This document shows, piece by piece, positions 1 to 8,689 of a stretch of DNA of 64,000 nt. Every line of letters begins with the position of its first letter. The stretch's first letter is position 1. Below the pieces are notes generated by a model. That model did no database searches, was not told the DNA's origin, and saw nothing but the letters and a program-made list of their open reading frames with translations. Source of the stretch: Glaciecola blandensis (GTDB taxonomy: Bacteria; Pseudomonadota; Gammaproteobacteria; Enterobacterales; Alteromonadaceae); assembly GCF_031846165.1 (NCBI RefSeq), contig NZ_JAVRIE010000002.1, forward strand, positions 558,001 to 622,000. The letters are read 5' to 3'. Position numbers and translations under genes: made by a program.

Positions 1-655
1 CGTCGCTATATAAGAAAGAGAAGGACGGTGTTGTTTCTTCTATAAAGTCTGCATAGGTAGCATCTGCTGAAAACGCAATGATTCTCTCGCCAGAATCGAA
101 TGGCTTTTTCGTGTTTAAATTAACGGTACCTGCGATACCGCCTTCAACCATATCTGCCGTTTGGTTCTTGAATACTTCTACTGAACCAATAAGTTCTGGT
201 GGTACATCTTCAAAACTTAAGGACCGACCAGAGTTTGCCGTAAACGTGTCACGACCGTTAAATTCGCTGCGCACTTGTGTCAAACCACGAACAACTAGGC
301 CACTGCCTTCTGTACCAAAGTGGTCTGGGTCATTTGGCGCGGCGAAGCGACCAATGGATACACCCGGTACACGAGATATCGCTTCCAAGACACTGCGGTC
401 AGGAAGTACACCGATATCAGAAGCAGACAAGGCATCGAGTAAAGTCTCACCTTCACGACGCATATCCTGTGCTTTTATTAAGTTTCCACGCACGCCACGT
501 ACATCGATAACTTCTACTACATCGTCTTCGTCTTCGGTCGCTTTCTCTTGAGCATATACCGGAGCAGACGTTACGCCTATAACGGCGGAGGCGAGTAGGG
601 AGTATTTAAATAATGTATTTAAACCCTTGTTGTGTTTCTTATTGCTCTTTGACAT
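1..655 (-). CDS. TonB-dependent receptor, N-terminal part (cut by window edge)
   Basis: The gene starts at an ATG at 655 and runs off the left edge, so about 218 residues are visible. A signal peptide ends near APVYA-Q (residue 36). It is followed by an acidic linker, a segment reading VIDVRGVRGN, and a plug domain with GVLPDRSV, VPGVSIGRF, GLVVRGL and GGIAGTVNLNTKKP. These are typical of outer-membrane receptors that import oligosaccharides in marine Gammaproteobacteria and Caulobacter. It is divergent from the symporter/GH94/GH5 operon and shares a 0.7-kb regulatory region with it that carries LacI-type operators, so a role in glucan-oligosaccharide uptake is inferred. The barrel, and hence any direct hint of substrate, lies outside the window. 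Confidence 0.9.
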   Translation of the reverse strand, partial: MSKSNKKHNKGLNTLFKYSLLASAVIGVTSAPVYAQEKATEDEDDVVEVIDVRGVRGNLIKAQDMRREGETLLDALSASDIGVLPDRSVLEAISRVPGVSIGRFAAPNDPDHFGTEGSGLVVRGLTQVRSEFNGRDTFTANSGRSLSFEDVPPELIGSVEVFKNQTADMVEGGIAGTVNLNTKKPFDSGERIIAFSADATYADFIEETTPSFSFLYSD

Positions 656-790
656 CAGTCTAATCCTAGTCTTTTGGTCGCGTTTTGATGGTCATCTTCT
701 ACCATCACGACTTATTATCGGTTTTCACTTCAAACCATTCAAATCTAATCAGTTGTGTGTCCAAACTTGAAATTATTGCTCGAAATGTCA

Positions 791-804
791 TGTAATCGTT
801 TTCA
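791..804. promoter_or_regulatory. LacI-family operator candidate (TonB receptor side)
   Basis: TGTAATCGTTTTCA has the same TGNAANCGNTTNCA form as the other sites. It lies 136 bp upstream of the receptor start. Confidence 0.5.
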
Positions 805-935
805 TTTGCATCTAAAAAAAAGCGCAATCTGTTTGTTATGTTGGAGAAAACGACTGTAAACACATGTTAAAAATTCCAACATGTTCGTAACATAATGTCG
901 TTTTGTGAAATTGTCAACAGTTTGTTAATGAGTTA

Positions 936-949
936 TGTAAGCGCTTTCT
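936..949. promoter_or_regulatory. Weaker LacI-family operator candidate
   Basis: TGTAAGCGCTTTCT matches the consensus except at the last base. It lies in the middle of the divergent region, where a second bound dimer could allow looping. The assignment is tentative. Confidence 0.35.
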
Positions 950-1118
950 TTTTGCTGTTTAAGTGTTGTATACTCCGGTTTACAGTTTGCTTATTTCATT
1001 CTCAAGTCATGTGATATATGGCGTTGATAATAATGTCGATATTCGAAGTGCTTGAAACTAATAGAGAAAATAAATCCTATTTAGTGATGTAAAAGTAAAC
1101 AAATTGTTATTTTTGAAT

Positions 1119-1132
1119 TGTAAACGATTACA
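1119..1132. promoter_or_regulatory. LacI-family operator candidate (symporter/GH94/GH5 operon)
   Basis: TGTAAACGATTACA is a nearly perfect inverted repeat centred on CG, the classic LacI-family operator form. It lies 232 bp before the symporter start. Confidence 0.6.
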
Positions 1133-1363
1133 TAATCATTTATCGTTTGCTCAGCATTACTAATGTTGATTTAACTTATTAATGAAAAAACATAAGCTGG
1201 ATACGAAAAAAAGAATAAAAAACAATAGGCTTGCGAGTAAACCTGTAGCTAGGTAATTAATATTTTATCCGTTTTTTGTTCATTGATCCGCCAGCTTGTC
1301 GTCAATATCGAATCATCACAATTGGCGAATGACTATAGTTTTCTGTGAAAGTAGTGAAAATGA

Positions 1364-3226
1364 ATGAAAATTTCGATTATTGATATCTCTATCGTTCTAG
1401 CTTACCTCATTGCGATTGTCGCAATTGGTTTTGTTTTGAAAAAGCGGGCTTCAAAGGACATGCAGGCCTATTACCAAGGGGGTAAGAAACTTCCTTGGTA
1501 TATGTTGGGCTTATCCAATGCCAGTGGCATGTTTGATATATCTGGGACGATGTGGTTAGTCACACTTTGTTTCGTCTACGGTATGAAAAGCATTTGGATC
1601 CCGTGGTTGTGGCCAGTATTTAACCAAGTCTTTTTGATGGTCTATTTGTCTTTATGGCTGCGTCGCTCTAACGTATTAACTGGTGCGGAATGGATGAGAA
1701 CACGCTTTGGCGATGGACAGGGCGGCAAGTTAGCTCATTTAGTCGTGGTGCTTTTCGCGATCATTGGGGTACTCGGCTTTCTTGCTTATGGGTTTGTAGG
1801 TATTGGTAAATTTATCGAAATATTTGTTCCATGGGAATCCGTTTCTCCTTTCTTACCATTTGAACTAGCCGCCCAGAATGTGCCTTATTTCTACGGCATT
1901 CTATTCACCTCGATTGCGACTTTATATGTCATGTTAGGTGGCATGATGAGTATTGTGTGGGCCGATGTTTTGCAGTTCACCATCATGACCTTCGCAGCAC
2001 TCGCTATTGGCATTATTGCCATGGTGCAAATTACGCCAGAAATGTTACAAGCTGCGGTACCAGAGGGGTGGGCCAATCCATTCTTTGGTTGGACGCTTGA
2101 TGTCGATTGGTCAGGCAAGATCGACGAAGTTAACGACAAAATCCTGTCAGATGGCTACTCGTTGTTCAGCATCTTCGTCATGATGATGGTTTTCAAGGGC
2201 GTACTGGTGAGCGCTGCCGGACCCGCACCGAACTATGACATGCAGAAGATCTTAGCGACAAAGTCTCCTCGTGAAGGCGCCTTAATGAGTGGTTTTGTAT
2301 CTATAGTATTGATGCCAATTCGCTACTTCATGATTGCCGGGTTCACTGTATTAGCCATTGTGTTTTACGATCAGCTTGACCTGATTTCTGGTGGCAAACT
2401 CGATTTTGAGAATATTCTGCCCAGCGCTATTTTAGAATTCGCACCGGTTGGCATTATGGGAATTCTACTGGCTGGGCTCATCGCTGCTTTTATGTCGACG
2501 TTCGCCTCGACTGTGAATGCTGCACCGGCTTATCTCGTGAATGACATTTATCTACGTTATATCAATCCTAGCGCTTCAAATAAAACCTTAATAAGAGCTA
2601 GCTATATTGTGTCGGTATCTGTTGTTCTTATCAGCACCGTCATTGGCTTGTATGTGCAAAGTATCAATAGCGTTTTGCAGTGGTTAGTATCCGGTCTTTG
2701 GGGTGGCTACGTTATTTCTAATGTCTTGAAATGGTATTGGTGGCGTCTAAATGGACAGGGCTATTTCTACGGTATGTTGTCAGGCATTGTTGGTGCATTA
2801 TTGTTCCCGCCCATTTTCAAAAGTATTTTCCCAGATGTTGCTGGTGATATCGTACCGCTAACCGTATTCCCATTAATTTTAATTACTTCTGGCATTATCT
2901 GTGTAGTCACCAGTTTGTACACGCAAGAGGATGACAGAGAGGTACTCAAACGCTTTTACAGAACGGTCAATCCTTGGGGCTTCTGGGGGCCGGTAAAAGC
3001 TGATGTCTTAAGAGACGATCCAAATTTCAAACCCAACCCGCACTTTAAACGAGATATGCAAAACATCGTTGTAGGTGTAATAACGCAAACATGCTTAGTC
3101 GCACTGCCTATTTTCATTGTCATTAAAGAATGGCAATCGATGGCGACGACAATGGCTATCCTGTTGATTAGTGCCTTAGTTTTGAAGAAGAACTGGTACG
3201 ATAAACTAAGAACTGATGCATTATGA
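1364..3226 (+). CDS. Sodium:solute symporter (SSS family), likely sugar uptake
   Basis: The product is a 620-residue polytopic inner-membrane protein with about 13-14 hydrophobic segments. The early segments read as a typical sodium:solute symporter, with a first helix IVLAYLIAIVAIGF, then YYQGGKKLPW and NASGMFDISG near residues 34-62. Length fits the larger bacterial members. The stop codon overlaps the next start by four bases (ATGA), so it is translationally coupled to the cellobiose phosphorylase gene. That context suggests Na+-driven import of cellobiose or short beta-glucosides into the cytoplasm, where the phosphorylase acts. Substrate is inferred from neighbours only. The C-terminal 70 residues contain a charged cytoplasmic stretch and one more membrane segment. 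Confidence 0.88.
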   Translation: MKISIIDISIVLAYLIAIVAIGFVLKKRASKDMQAYYQGGKKLPWYMLGLSNASGMFDISGTMWLVTLCFVYGMKSIWIPWLWPVFNQVFLMVYLSLWLRRSNVLTGAEWMRTRFGDGQGGKLAHLVVVLFAIIGVLGFLAYGFVGIGKFIEIFVPWESVSPFLPFELAAQNVPYFYGILFTSIATLYVMLGGMMSIVWADVLQFTIMTFAALAIGIIAMVQITPEMLQAAVPEGWANPFFGWTLDVDWSGKIDEVNDKILSDGYSLFSIFVMMMVFKGVLVSAAGPAPNYDMQKILATKSPREGALMSGFVSIVLMPIRYFMIAGFTVLAIVFYDQLDLISGGKLDFENILPSAILEFAPVGIMGILLAGLIAAFMSTFASTVNAAPAYLVNDIYLRYINPSASNKTLIRASYIVSVSVVLISTVIGLYVQSINSVLQWLVSGLWGGYVISNVLKWYWWRLNGQGYFYGMLSGIVGALLFPPIFKSIFPDVAGDIVPLTVFPLILITSGIICVVTSLYTQEDDREVLKRFYRTVNPWGFWGPVKADVLRDDPNFKPNPHFKRDMQNIVVGVITQTCLVALPIFIVIKEWQSMATTMAILLISALVLKKNWYDKLRTDAL

Positions 3227-5679
3227 GTATAAAAAACAAAAGCTATGGGCACTTTGACGATGCCAACTATGAATACGTTATCACGAGTCCTTTTACACCC
3301 ACACCGTGGATCAACTACTTAGGCAATGATGGCTTTCATGGTTTGATTTCCAATACTGCGGGTGGGTATTGCTTCTATCGCGATCCGAAGTTTCGCCGTT
3401 TAACGCGCTATCGTTACAATAATGTGCCAGTCGATACAGGTGGTCGGTACTATTACTTAAAAACGGATGACGACATGTGGTCTGCCTCAGGCCGTCCAGT
3501 TGAAACTGAATTAGATAGCTTTGAATGCCGCCATGGCATGGGCTACAGTCGCTTTCTATCGAGAAAAGGCGGCATTAGTTCCGAGCTTACTTGCTTTGTG
3601 CCTTTAGGTGAAACGGCAGAAGTACATAAATTGACTGTCACTAATGAAGGGACTTCAAGCAAGGAGTTAAGCTTGTTCTCTTATCTTGAGTGGTGTTTGT
3701 GGAATGCTGAGGATGATGGCGCGAATTTTCAGCGTAACCTATCTACAGGCGAAGTTGAGGTGGAAGGGAGCACTTTGTTTCATAAGACAGAGTACCGTGA
3801 ACGTCGAAACCACTATTCATTCTTCCACGTTAACCAGTCAATCACTGGCTACGATACTGATCGTGAATCATTTTTAGGGCCTTATCGCGGTGTGCACAAA
3901 CCCTTAGCGGTTACCAATGGGCAGTCTACAAACTCGGTAGCGCATGGGTGGTCACCTATTGCTAGCCACCACATCAATATGAAGCTGGCTCCGGGTGAAA
4001 CACGTGAACTGATGTTTGTTCTCGGTTATGTCGAAGTTGCACCAGCGGAGAAGTGGGAATCAAAGGGGATTATTAATAAACAGCCAGCGCAGGCATTGAT
4101 AGCCAAGTTTGATACTACTGAAAAAGTGAATTCTGCACTGGATGAGCTACATACCTATTGGCATACCTTGCTAAACAAGTGCCATGTTTCAACGCCTGAT
4201 GACCGTTTCAACAGGGCTTTAAATATCTGGAATCAATACCAGAACATGGTCACTTTTAATCTGTCCCGTAGTGCCTCCTTTTATGAGTCAGGCATTGGTC
4301 GAGGAATGGGTTTTAGAGATTCTAATCAAGACACTATCGGCTTTGCACATATGGTGCCTGAAAAGGTTAGAGAGAGGATTTTAGACTTATCTGCGACACA
4401 AAAAGCGGATGGTTCGGCTTATCACCAATATCAACCTCTAACGAAAAAAGGCAACAGCGCTATTGGTGGCAACTTCAATGATGATCCCATGTGGATGGTA
4501 TTCTCGACATGCAACTACATTAAAGAAACGGGCGACTTTAGCATCCTTGATGAGCAAGTTCCTTTTGACAATGACGATACAACGAAAGCCCCACATTTTG
4601 AGCATCTAAAACGAGCATTTGATCATGTCATCAATAATTTAGGGCCACACAAGCTGCCTTTGATAGGGCGTGCTGATTGGAACGATTGTCTTAATCTAAA
4701 TTGCTTTTCTACTGACCCAAATGAGTCTTTTCAAACGACGCAACGTGGTAAATCCGATATCGCTGAGTCACTCATGATAGCTGGTCAATTTGTCGCTTAC
4801 GGGCAAGAGTTTATTGCCCTGTGTAAGCAGCTAAATAAAGATGAATTGGCCGCTGATTGCCAGTTGCATGTCGACGCTATGATTCAAGCAGTAAATGAAC
4901 ATGGCTGGGATGGCGATTGGTTCCTAAGAGCATACAATGCCTTAGGAGATAAAGTGGGGAGCCATGAGAATGAGGAAGGTAAAATATTTATAGAGTCCCA
5001 AGGTTTCTGTGTGATGGCGGGAATTGGCTTGGACGATGGAAAAGCCGCCAAAGCATTGCGCTCTGTAGAGAAGCACTTGGCAACAGAGCATGGCGTGATG
5101 CTGCAACAGCCAGCTTATTCAGAATATGATAAATACTTGGGTGAAATTAGCTCTTATCCACCTGGCTACAAAGAAAACGCGGGGATCTTCTGTCACAATA
5201 ATCCTTGGATTGTGATTGCTGAAGCGATGTTGGGCAATGGTGATAAAAGTTACGACTATTTTACACGTATAACGCCGTCGTTTTTGCAAGACATACAAGA
5301 TCTGCGTAAGAGCGAGCCATATGTTTACAGTCAAATGGTTGCTGGGCGAGATGCGGCAACGCCAGGGCAAGCAAAGAACTCTTGGTTAACCGGTACTGCA
5401 GCGTGGTGCTATTACGCTGCTTCACACTATATTTTGGGTATTCAGCCAGACTACGATGGATTGTCGTTGTCACCTTGTTTACCGAAATCATGGCCAGAAG
5501 TGAAGATTCACCGAGAATACCGTGGTGCGCAGTATGATATTACCCTGAGCAATCCAAAAGGATTGTCTACAGGTATTTACAAACTAACTGTGGACGGTGA
5601 AGTGCAAATTGGTAACACGATTAACTTTGAGCGATTCAATGCTTCGCATAAAGTTGAATTGACCTTGGAAAAAGCATAG
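3223..5679 (+). CDS. Cellobiose phosphorylase, glycoside hydrolase family 94
   Basis: This 818-residue cytoplasmic enzyme has the full length of GH94 cellobiose phosphorylases (about 810-820). These convert cellobiose and phosphate to glucose-1-phosphate and glucose. An N-terminal beta-sandwich domain (about 1-300) precedes the (alpha/alpha)6 barrel. Visible motifs are GIGRGMGFRDSNQDT near residue 360, NDDPMW in the barrel, and GRADWNDCLNLN at 482-493, which contains the catalytic general acid region (D485/D488). No signal peptide is seen, as expected. It overlaps the symporter by four bases and is 12 bp before the GH5 gene, giving an operon of import, intracellular phosphorolysis and extracellular cleavage. 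A different beta-glucan disaccharide is possible, but the residues around the barrel motifs favour cellobiose. Confidence 0.9.
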   Translation: MSIKNKSYGHFDDANYEYVITSPFTPTPWINYLGNDGFHGLISNTAGGYCFYRDPKFRRLTRYRYNNVPVDTGGRYYYLKTDDDMWSASGRPVETELDSFECRHGMGYSRFLSRKGGISSELTCFVPLGETAEVHKLTVTNEGTSSKELSLFSYLEWCLWNAEDDGANFQRNLSTGEVEVEGSTLFHKTEYRERRNHYSFFHVNQSITGYDTDRESFLGPYRGVHKPLAVTNGQSTNSVAHGWSPIASHHINMKLAPGETRELMFVLGYVEVAPAEKWESKGIINKQPAQALIAKFDTTEKVNSALDELHTYWHTLLNKCHVSTPDDRFNRALNIWNQYQNMVTFNLSRSASFYESGIGRGMGFRDSNQDTIGFAHMVPEKVRERILDLSATQKADGSAYHQYQPLTKKGNSAIGGNFNDDPMWMVFSTCNYIKETGDFSILDEQVPFDNDDTTKAPHFEHLKRAFDHVINNLGPHKLPLIGRADWNDCLNLNCFSTDPNESFQTTQRGKSDIAESLMIAGQFVAYGQEFIALCKQLNKDELAADCQLHVDAMIQAVNEHGWDGDWFLRAYNALGDKVGSHENEEGKIFIESQGFCVMAGIGLDDGKAAKALRSVEKHLATEHGVMLQQPAYSEYDKYLGEISSYPPGYKENAGIFCHNNPWIVIAEAMLGNGDKSYDYFTRITPSFLQDIQDLRKSEPYVYSQMVAGRDAATPGQAKNSWLTGTAAWCYYAASHYILGIQPDYDGLSLSPCLPKSWPEVKIHREYRGAQYDITLSNPKGLSTGIYKLTVDGEVQIGNTINFERFNASHKVELTLEKA

Positions 5680-5691
5680 AGGAAATAAAAA

Positions 5692-6780
5692 ATGAAGAAT
5701 ATAAAAGAGTCTAGTAAACGCTTTTTCACTATTACCTTCGCTTTTTTATTGATGGCGGGAAACGTCTCTGCCGGTCAGAAAGATTGGTGGAATATTCCTT
5801 ACCCAGCTGGTTTTGACGCCAGCCAGCTAAAACCTCAATCCTTCATTAAGGTCAAAGGAAATAAACTAGTGGATGACAAGGGCGATGCTTTTTTGTTTAA
5901 AGGAATGAATATCGCTTCACCCGACAAACTAGTGCATCAATCTCAATGGAAGAAGTCACTGTTCAAAGAACTGAAAGATTGGGGTGTGAATGTTATTCGT
6001 TTACCTATACACCCAATAGGATGGAGAGCTACAGGTGAAAGTGAGTACCTACAACTAATTGACCAAGCAGTAGTGTGGGCGAATGCATACGATATTTATT
6101 TGATCATAGATTGGCACTCAATCGGTTACCTACCCGACGGCCTTTTTCAGCATCCGATGTATGTCACGACAGAGCAGGAAACGATGCAATTTTGGCAAAC
6201 TATTGCGAAGCGTTACACCAATATTCCGACCGTTGCCGTTTATGAAATTTTTAACGAACCAACTGATATTGGTGGCAAAGCAGGTAAAGCAGATTGGATG
6301 GAATGGAAAGCCTTCAATGAAAAAGTGATTGATGTGATTTATGCACATGATCGTAATGTCATTCCATTGGTTGCAGGTTTCAATTGGGCCTATGACTTAA
6401 GACCAGTACTTGATAATCCTATTGCACGCCCCGGAGTTGCTTATGCTTCGCATCCATATCCGCAGAAGGAAAGCCCCAGTGTAGCCAACAAAGAAAACTT
6501 TTTTAGGCTGTGGGATGACGCGTGGGGTAAGGTTGCGGCGACATATCCGATTATTGTCACTGAGTTGGGCTGGGTAAGAAAGGATGGTGTAGGCGCCCAT
6601 ATTCCAGTCATTAATGATGGTAGTTATGGGCCCATGATCATTGAGTTCATGGACCAACGCAATATCTCCTGGGTAGCATGGGTATTTGACCCGGAATGGT
6701 CACCTACGATGATTCATGACTGGGACTTTACTCCTACTGAACAAGGCGAATTTTTCAAAAAGGTATTGCAATCGCAGTAG
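5692..6780 (+). CDS. Secreted GH5 endoglucanase (cellulase family)
   Basis: The product has 362 residues with an N-terminal signal peptide ending near VSAG (about residue 27) and a single GH5 barrel. The acid/base glutamate sits in YEIFNEP (E189). The nucleophile sits in IVTELGW (E291). Other GH5 landmarks are FKGMNIASP, VNVIRLPIHP and LIIDWHS. GH5 enzymes cleave internal beta-1,4 bonds of glucan, mannan or related chains. With cellobiose phosphorylase directly upstream (12-bp gap), cellulose or mixed-linkage glucan is the likeliest target. No carbohydrate-binding module is present, so soluble oligosaccharides or amorphous glucan may be preferred. It is the last gene of the operon and is followed at once by a hairpin repeat array. 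Confidence 0.9.
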   Translation: MKNIKESSKRFFTITFAFLLMAGNVSAGQKDWWNIPYPAGFDASQLKPQSFIKVKGNKLVDDKGDAFLFKGMNIASPDKLVHQSQWKKSLFKELKDWGVNVIRLPIHPIGWRATGESEYLQLIDQAVVWANAYDIYLIIDWHSIGYLPDGLFQHPMYVTTEQETMQFWQTIAKRYTNIPTVAVYEIFNEPTDIGGKAGKADWMEWKAFNEKVIDVIYAHDRNVIPLVAGFNWAYDLRPVLDNPIARPGVAYASHPYPQKESPSVANKENFFRLWDDAWGKVAATYPIIVTELGWVRKDGVGAHIPVINDGSYGPMIIEFMDQRNISWVAWVFDPEWSPTMIHDWDFTPTEQGEFFKKVLQSQ

Positions 6781-6791
6781 CAAACCTACTC

Positions 6792-7272
6792 GTCATTCCC
6801 TCGAAGGAGGGAACCCTGCTCGTCATTCCCTCGTAGGAGGGGAACCCACTCGTCATTCCCTCGCAGGAGGGAACTACTCGTCATTCCCTCGTAGGAGGGA
6901 ACCTAGATTGCTGCCTTCGCAGCAATGACAGGGGGAGGAACCTACTCGTCATTCCCTCGTAGGAGGGAACCTAGATTGCTGCCTTCGCAGCAATGACAGG
7001 GGAGGGGAACCCACTCGTCATTCCCTCGCAGGAGGGAACCTAGATTGCTGCCTTCGCAGCAATGACAGGGGAGGGGAACCCACTCGTCATTCCCTCGCAG
7101 GAGGGAACCTAGATTGCTGCCTTCGCAGCAATGACAGGGGGAGGAACCTACTCGTCATTCCCTTGTAGGAGGGAACCTAGATTGCTGCCTTCGCAGCAAT
7201 GACAGGGGAGGGGAACCCACTCGTCATTCCCTCGCAGGAGGGAACCTAGATTGCTGCCTTCGCAGCAATGAC
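6792..7272. repeat. Hairpin repeat array, nine units
   Basis: Nine copies begin with GTCATTCCCTYG, at 6792, 6822, 6852, 6880, 6948, 7017, 7086, 7154 and 7223. The last six carry the complete 50-bp element and recur every 68-69 bp; the first three keep only the first hairpin. Each full element has two stem-loops. Stem one is TTCCCTC/GAGGGAA with a 4-base loop. Stem two is ATTGCTGC/GCAGCAAT with loop CTTC. The ends GTCATT and AATGAC are themselves complementary. The short reading frame through the array encodes only repeated RHSLxGGN-like peptides and is not a gene. Units are near identical with no unique spacers, so it is not CRISPR. Confidence 0.92.
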
Positions 7273-7479
7273 GGTTGATGCAGCAGTGAAGTCTTAAAAT
7301 ACACGATGTTTCCCTCCCGAAACCAAGGTCAGCAGAATAGACTATCTATAAATAAAACAAATAGTTCATACATAGACTTAACATCATCTTGTTAATAGTA
7401 TGTGTGTAATTTGTAAATTCCGTGTTTTGGCTAGCGTGTACAACATCGTCGAATCACGCTAAAAGTAGAGTTTCCCCTC
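7273..7479. other. Intergenic leader before HMG-CoA reductase
   Basis: About 200 bp of A+T-rich sequence follows the repeat array. No gene or clear operator is visible. It presumably holds the promoter for the HMG-CoA reductase gene. Confidence 0.4.
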
Positions 7480-8646
7480 ATGAATAACCGTATCCCAAGA
7501 GACAGTGACAACGACTATACCGCAGACATGGCGAAAGCGCGTCGAGACTACTTGTTTGAAAAAACAGGTACGTCGACCGAACACATAGGGCAATATTCTT
7601 TCGATCCCCAATGTACAGCCGGCAATATCGAAAACTTTATTGGTGTTGCGCAAGTACCAATAGGCTTAGCTGGTCCCTTGTTTGTCAACGGCGAGCATGC
7701 ACAGGGAGAGTTTTTCGTGCCAATGGCAACAAGTGAGGGCACTCTTGTTGCTAGTTATAATAGAGGAATGCGTTTATTGCGCGCTGCTGGTGGCGCAAAG
7801 GTCACTGTCGTCGATGATGCGATGCAGCGAGCGCCAGTCTTTATTTTTAACGATGCACGAGAAGCACGAGACTTCGGTGTATGGATAGAGGAAAACGTTG
7901 AAGCAATAAAAAGTGTTGCTGAATCGACGACAAAATCTGGCAAGCTTCGAAATATTGAACAATACGCTGCGGGACGAATGCGGTATTTGCGTTTTAACTT
8001 CACTACGGGTGATGCGGCGGGTCAAAATATGGTAGGAAAAGCCACTTATGTTGCCTGTGAATGGATAAAAAAGCAGTATGCCGGAATTGACCGCTACATG
8101 CTGTCGGGTGCAATGGACACGGACAAAAAACATTCGCAACTCAATACGCTGAACACACGCGGCAAGAGAGTTATTGCTGAAGCCGTTCTGCCCAGTGAAC
8201 TTATTCAAGAAATCATGGGTGTGTCGGCTATGACATTGTACAAAGCTAGGGCAATTACGCAGGTTGGAAACTTTATGGCGGGCTCGGTAAATACTGGCGC
8301 CCATTCTGCCAATGGTATTACTGCAACGTTCATCGCAACGGGGCAAGATGTGGCTAATGTTGCAGAGTCTTCAGCGGCAGTAACCTATGCTGATATCGAT
8401 GACCAAGGAAACTACTATCTATCGATAACAATCCCCTCATTAATCGTCGCGACTTATGGCGGCGGCACTGCCTTACCTACCCAACAAGAATGTTTAAAAT
8501 TACTGGGTTGCGCTGGCGAAGGTAAGGTTAGAAAGTTAGCCGAAATAATTGGTGCTACCGTGCTAGCCGGTGAGTTATCGCTGATGAGTGCAGTGCTTGC
8601 GGGCGATTGGGTCAGTAGCCATGATAGTTTAGGTAGAAACCGCTAG
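7480..8646 (+). CDS. Hydroxymethylglutaryl-CoA reductase
   Basis: The 388-residue soluble protein carries the full catalytic set of HMG-CoA reductase, which reduces HMG-CoA to mevalonate. The glutamate is in ATSEGT (E86), the lysine in MDTDKK (K216), the aspartate in ATGQDVAN (D290), and the C-terminal histidine in SSHD (H381). ENFIGVAQVPIGLAGPL near residue 50 is the family signature. It is the soluble bacterial form without membrane domain. Most Gammaproteobacteria make isoprenoids by the MEP route, so an isolated reductase is unusual, although Vibrio-type genomes are known to carry one. No other mevalonate gene is in the window. The alpha/beta hydrolase gene follows 43 bp downstream in the same direction. 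Confidence 0.9.
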   Translation: MNNRIPRDSDNDYTADMAKARRDYLFEKTGTSTEHIGQYSFDPQCTAGNIENFIGVAQVPIGLAGPLFVNGEHAQGEFFVPMATSEGTLVASYNRGMRLLRAAGGAKVTVVDDAMQRAPVFIFNDAREARDFGVWIEENVEAIKSVAESTTKSGKLRNIEQYAAGRMRYLRFNFTTGDAAGQNMVGKATYVACEWIKKQYAGIDRYMLSGAMDTDKKHSQLNTLNTRGKRVIAEAVLPSELIQEIMGVSAMTLYKARAITQVGNFMAGSVNTGAHSANGITATFIATGQDVANVAESSAAVTYADIDDQGNYYLSITIPSLIVATYGGGTALPTQQECLKLLGCAGEGKVRKLAEIIGATVLAGELSLMSAVLAGDWVSSHDSLGRNR

Positions 8647-8689
8647 GGCAGAATGTCAAATTTTAACTGGATGAACAAGGAATAGACCA

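Larger units (their letters stand above)
656..1363. promoter_or_regulatory. Divergent intergenic region with LacI-type operators
   Basis: A 708-bp A+T-rich region without a credible gene separates the TonB receptor from the symporter operon. Three operator-like sites are visible. TGTAATCGTTTTCA is at 791-804, near the receptor. TGTAAGCGCTTTCT is at 936-949. TGTAAACGATTACA is at 1119-1132, on the symporter side. All fit the CG-centred palindrome of LacI/GalR-family regulators, and two similar sites flank the lacI-type gene at 10.7-10.9 kb. No promoter core can be assigned with confidence. Confidence 0.6.

Noticed and set aside
6716..6928. Open frame with RHSLxGGN repeats
   Set aside because: It runs through the hairpin array and overlaps the GH5 end; the repeats come from the DNA element, not a protein.
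6792..7272. CRISPR array
   Set aside because: The units abut in a 68-69-bp period with no unique spacers and no cas genes nearby.
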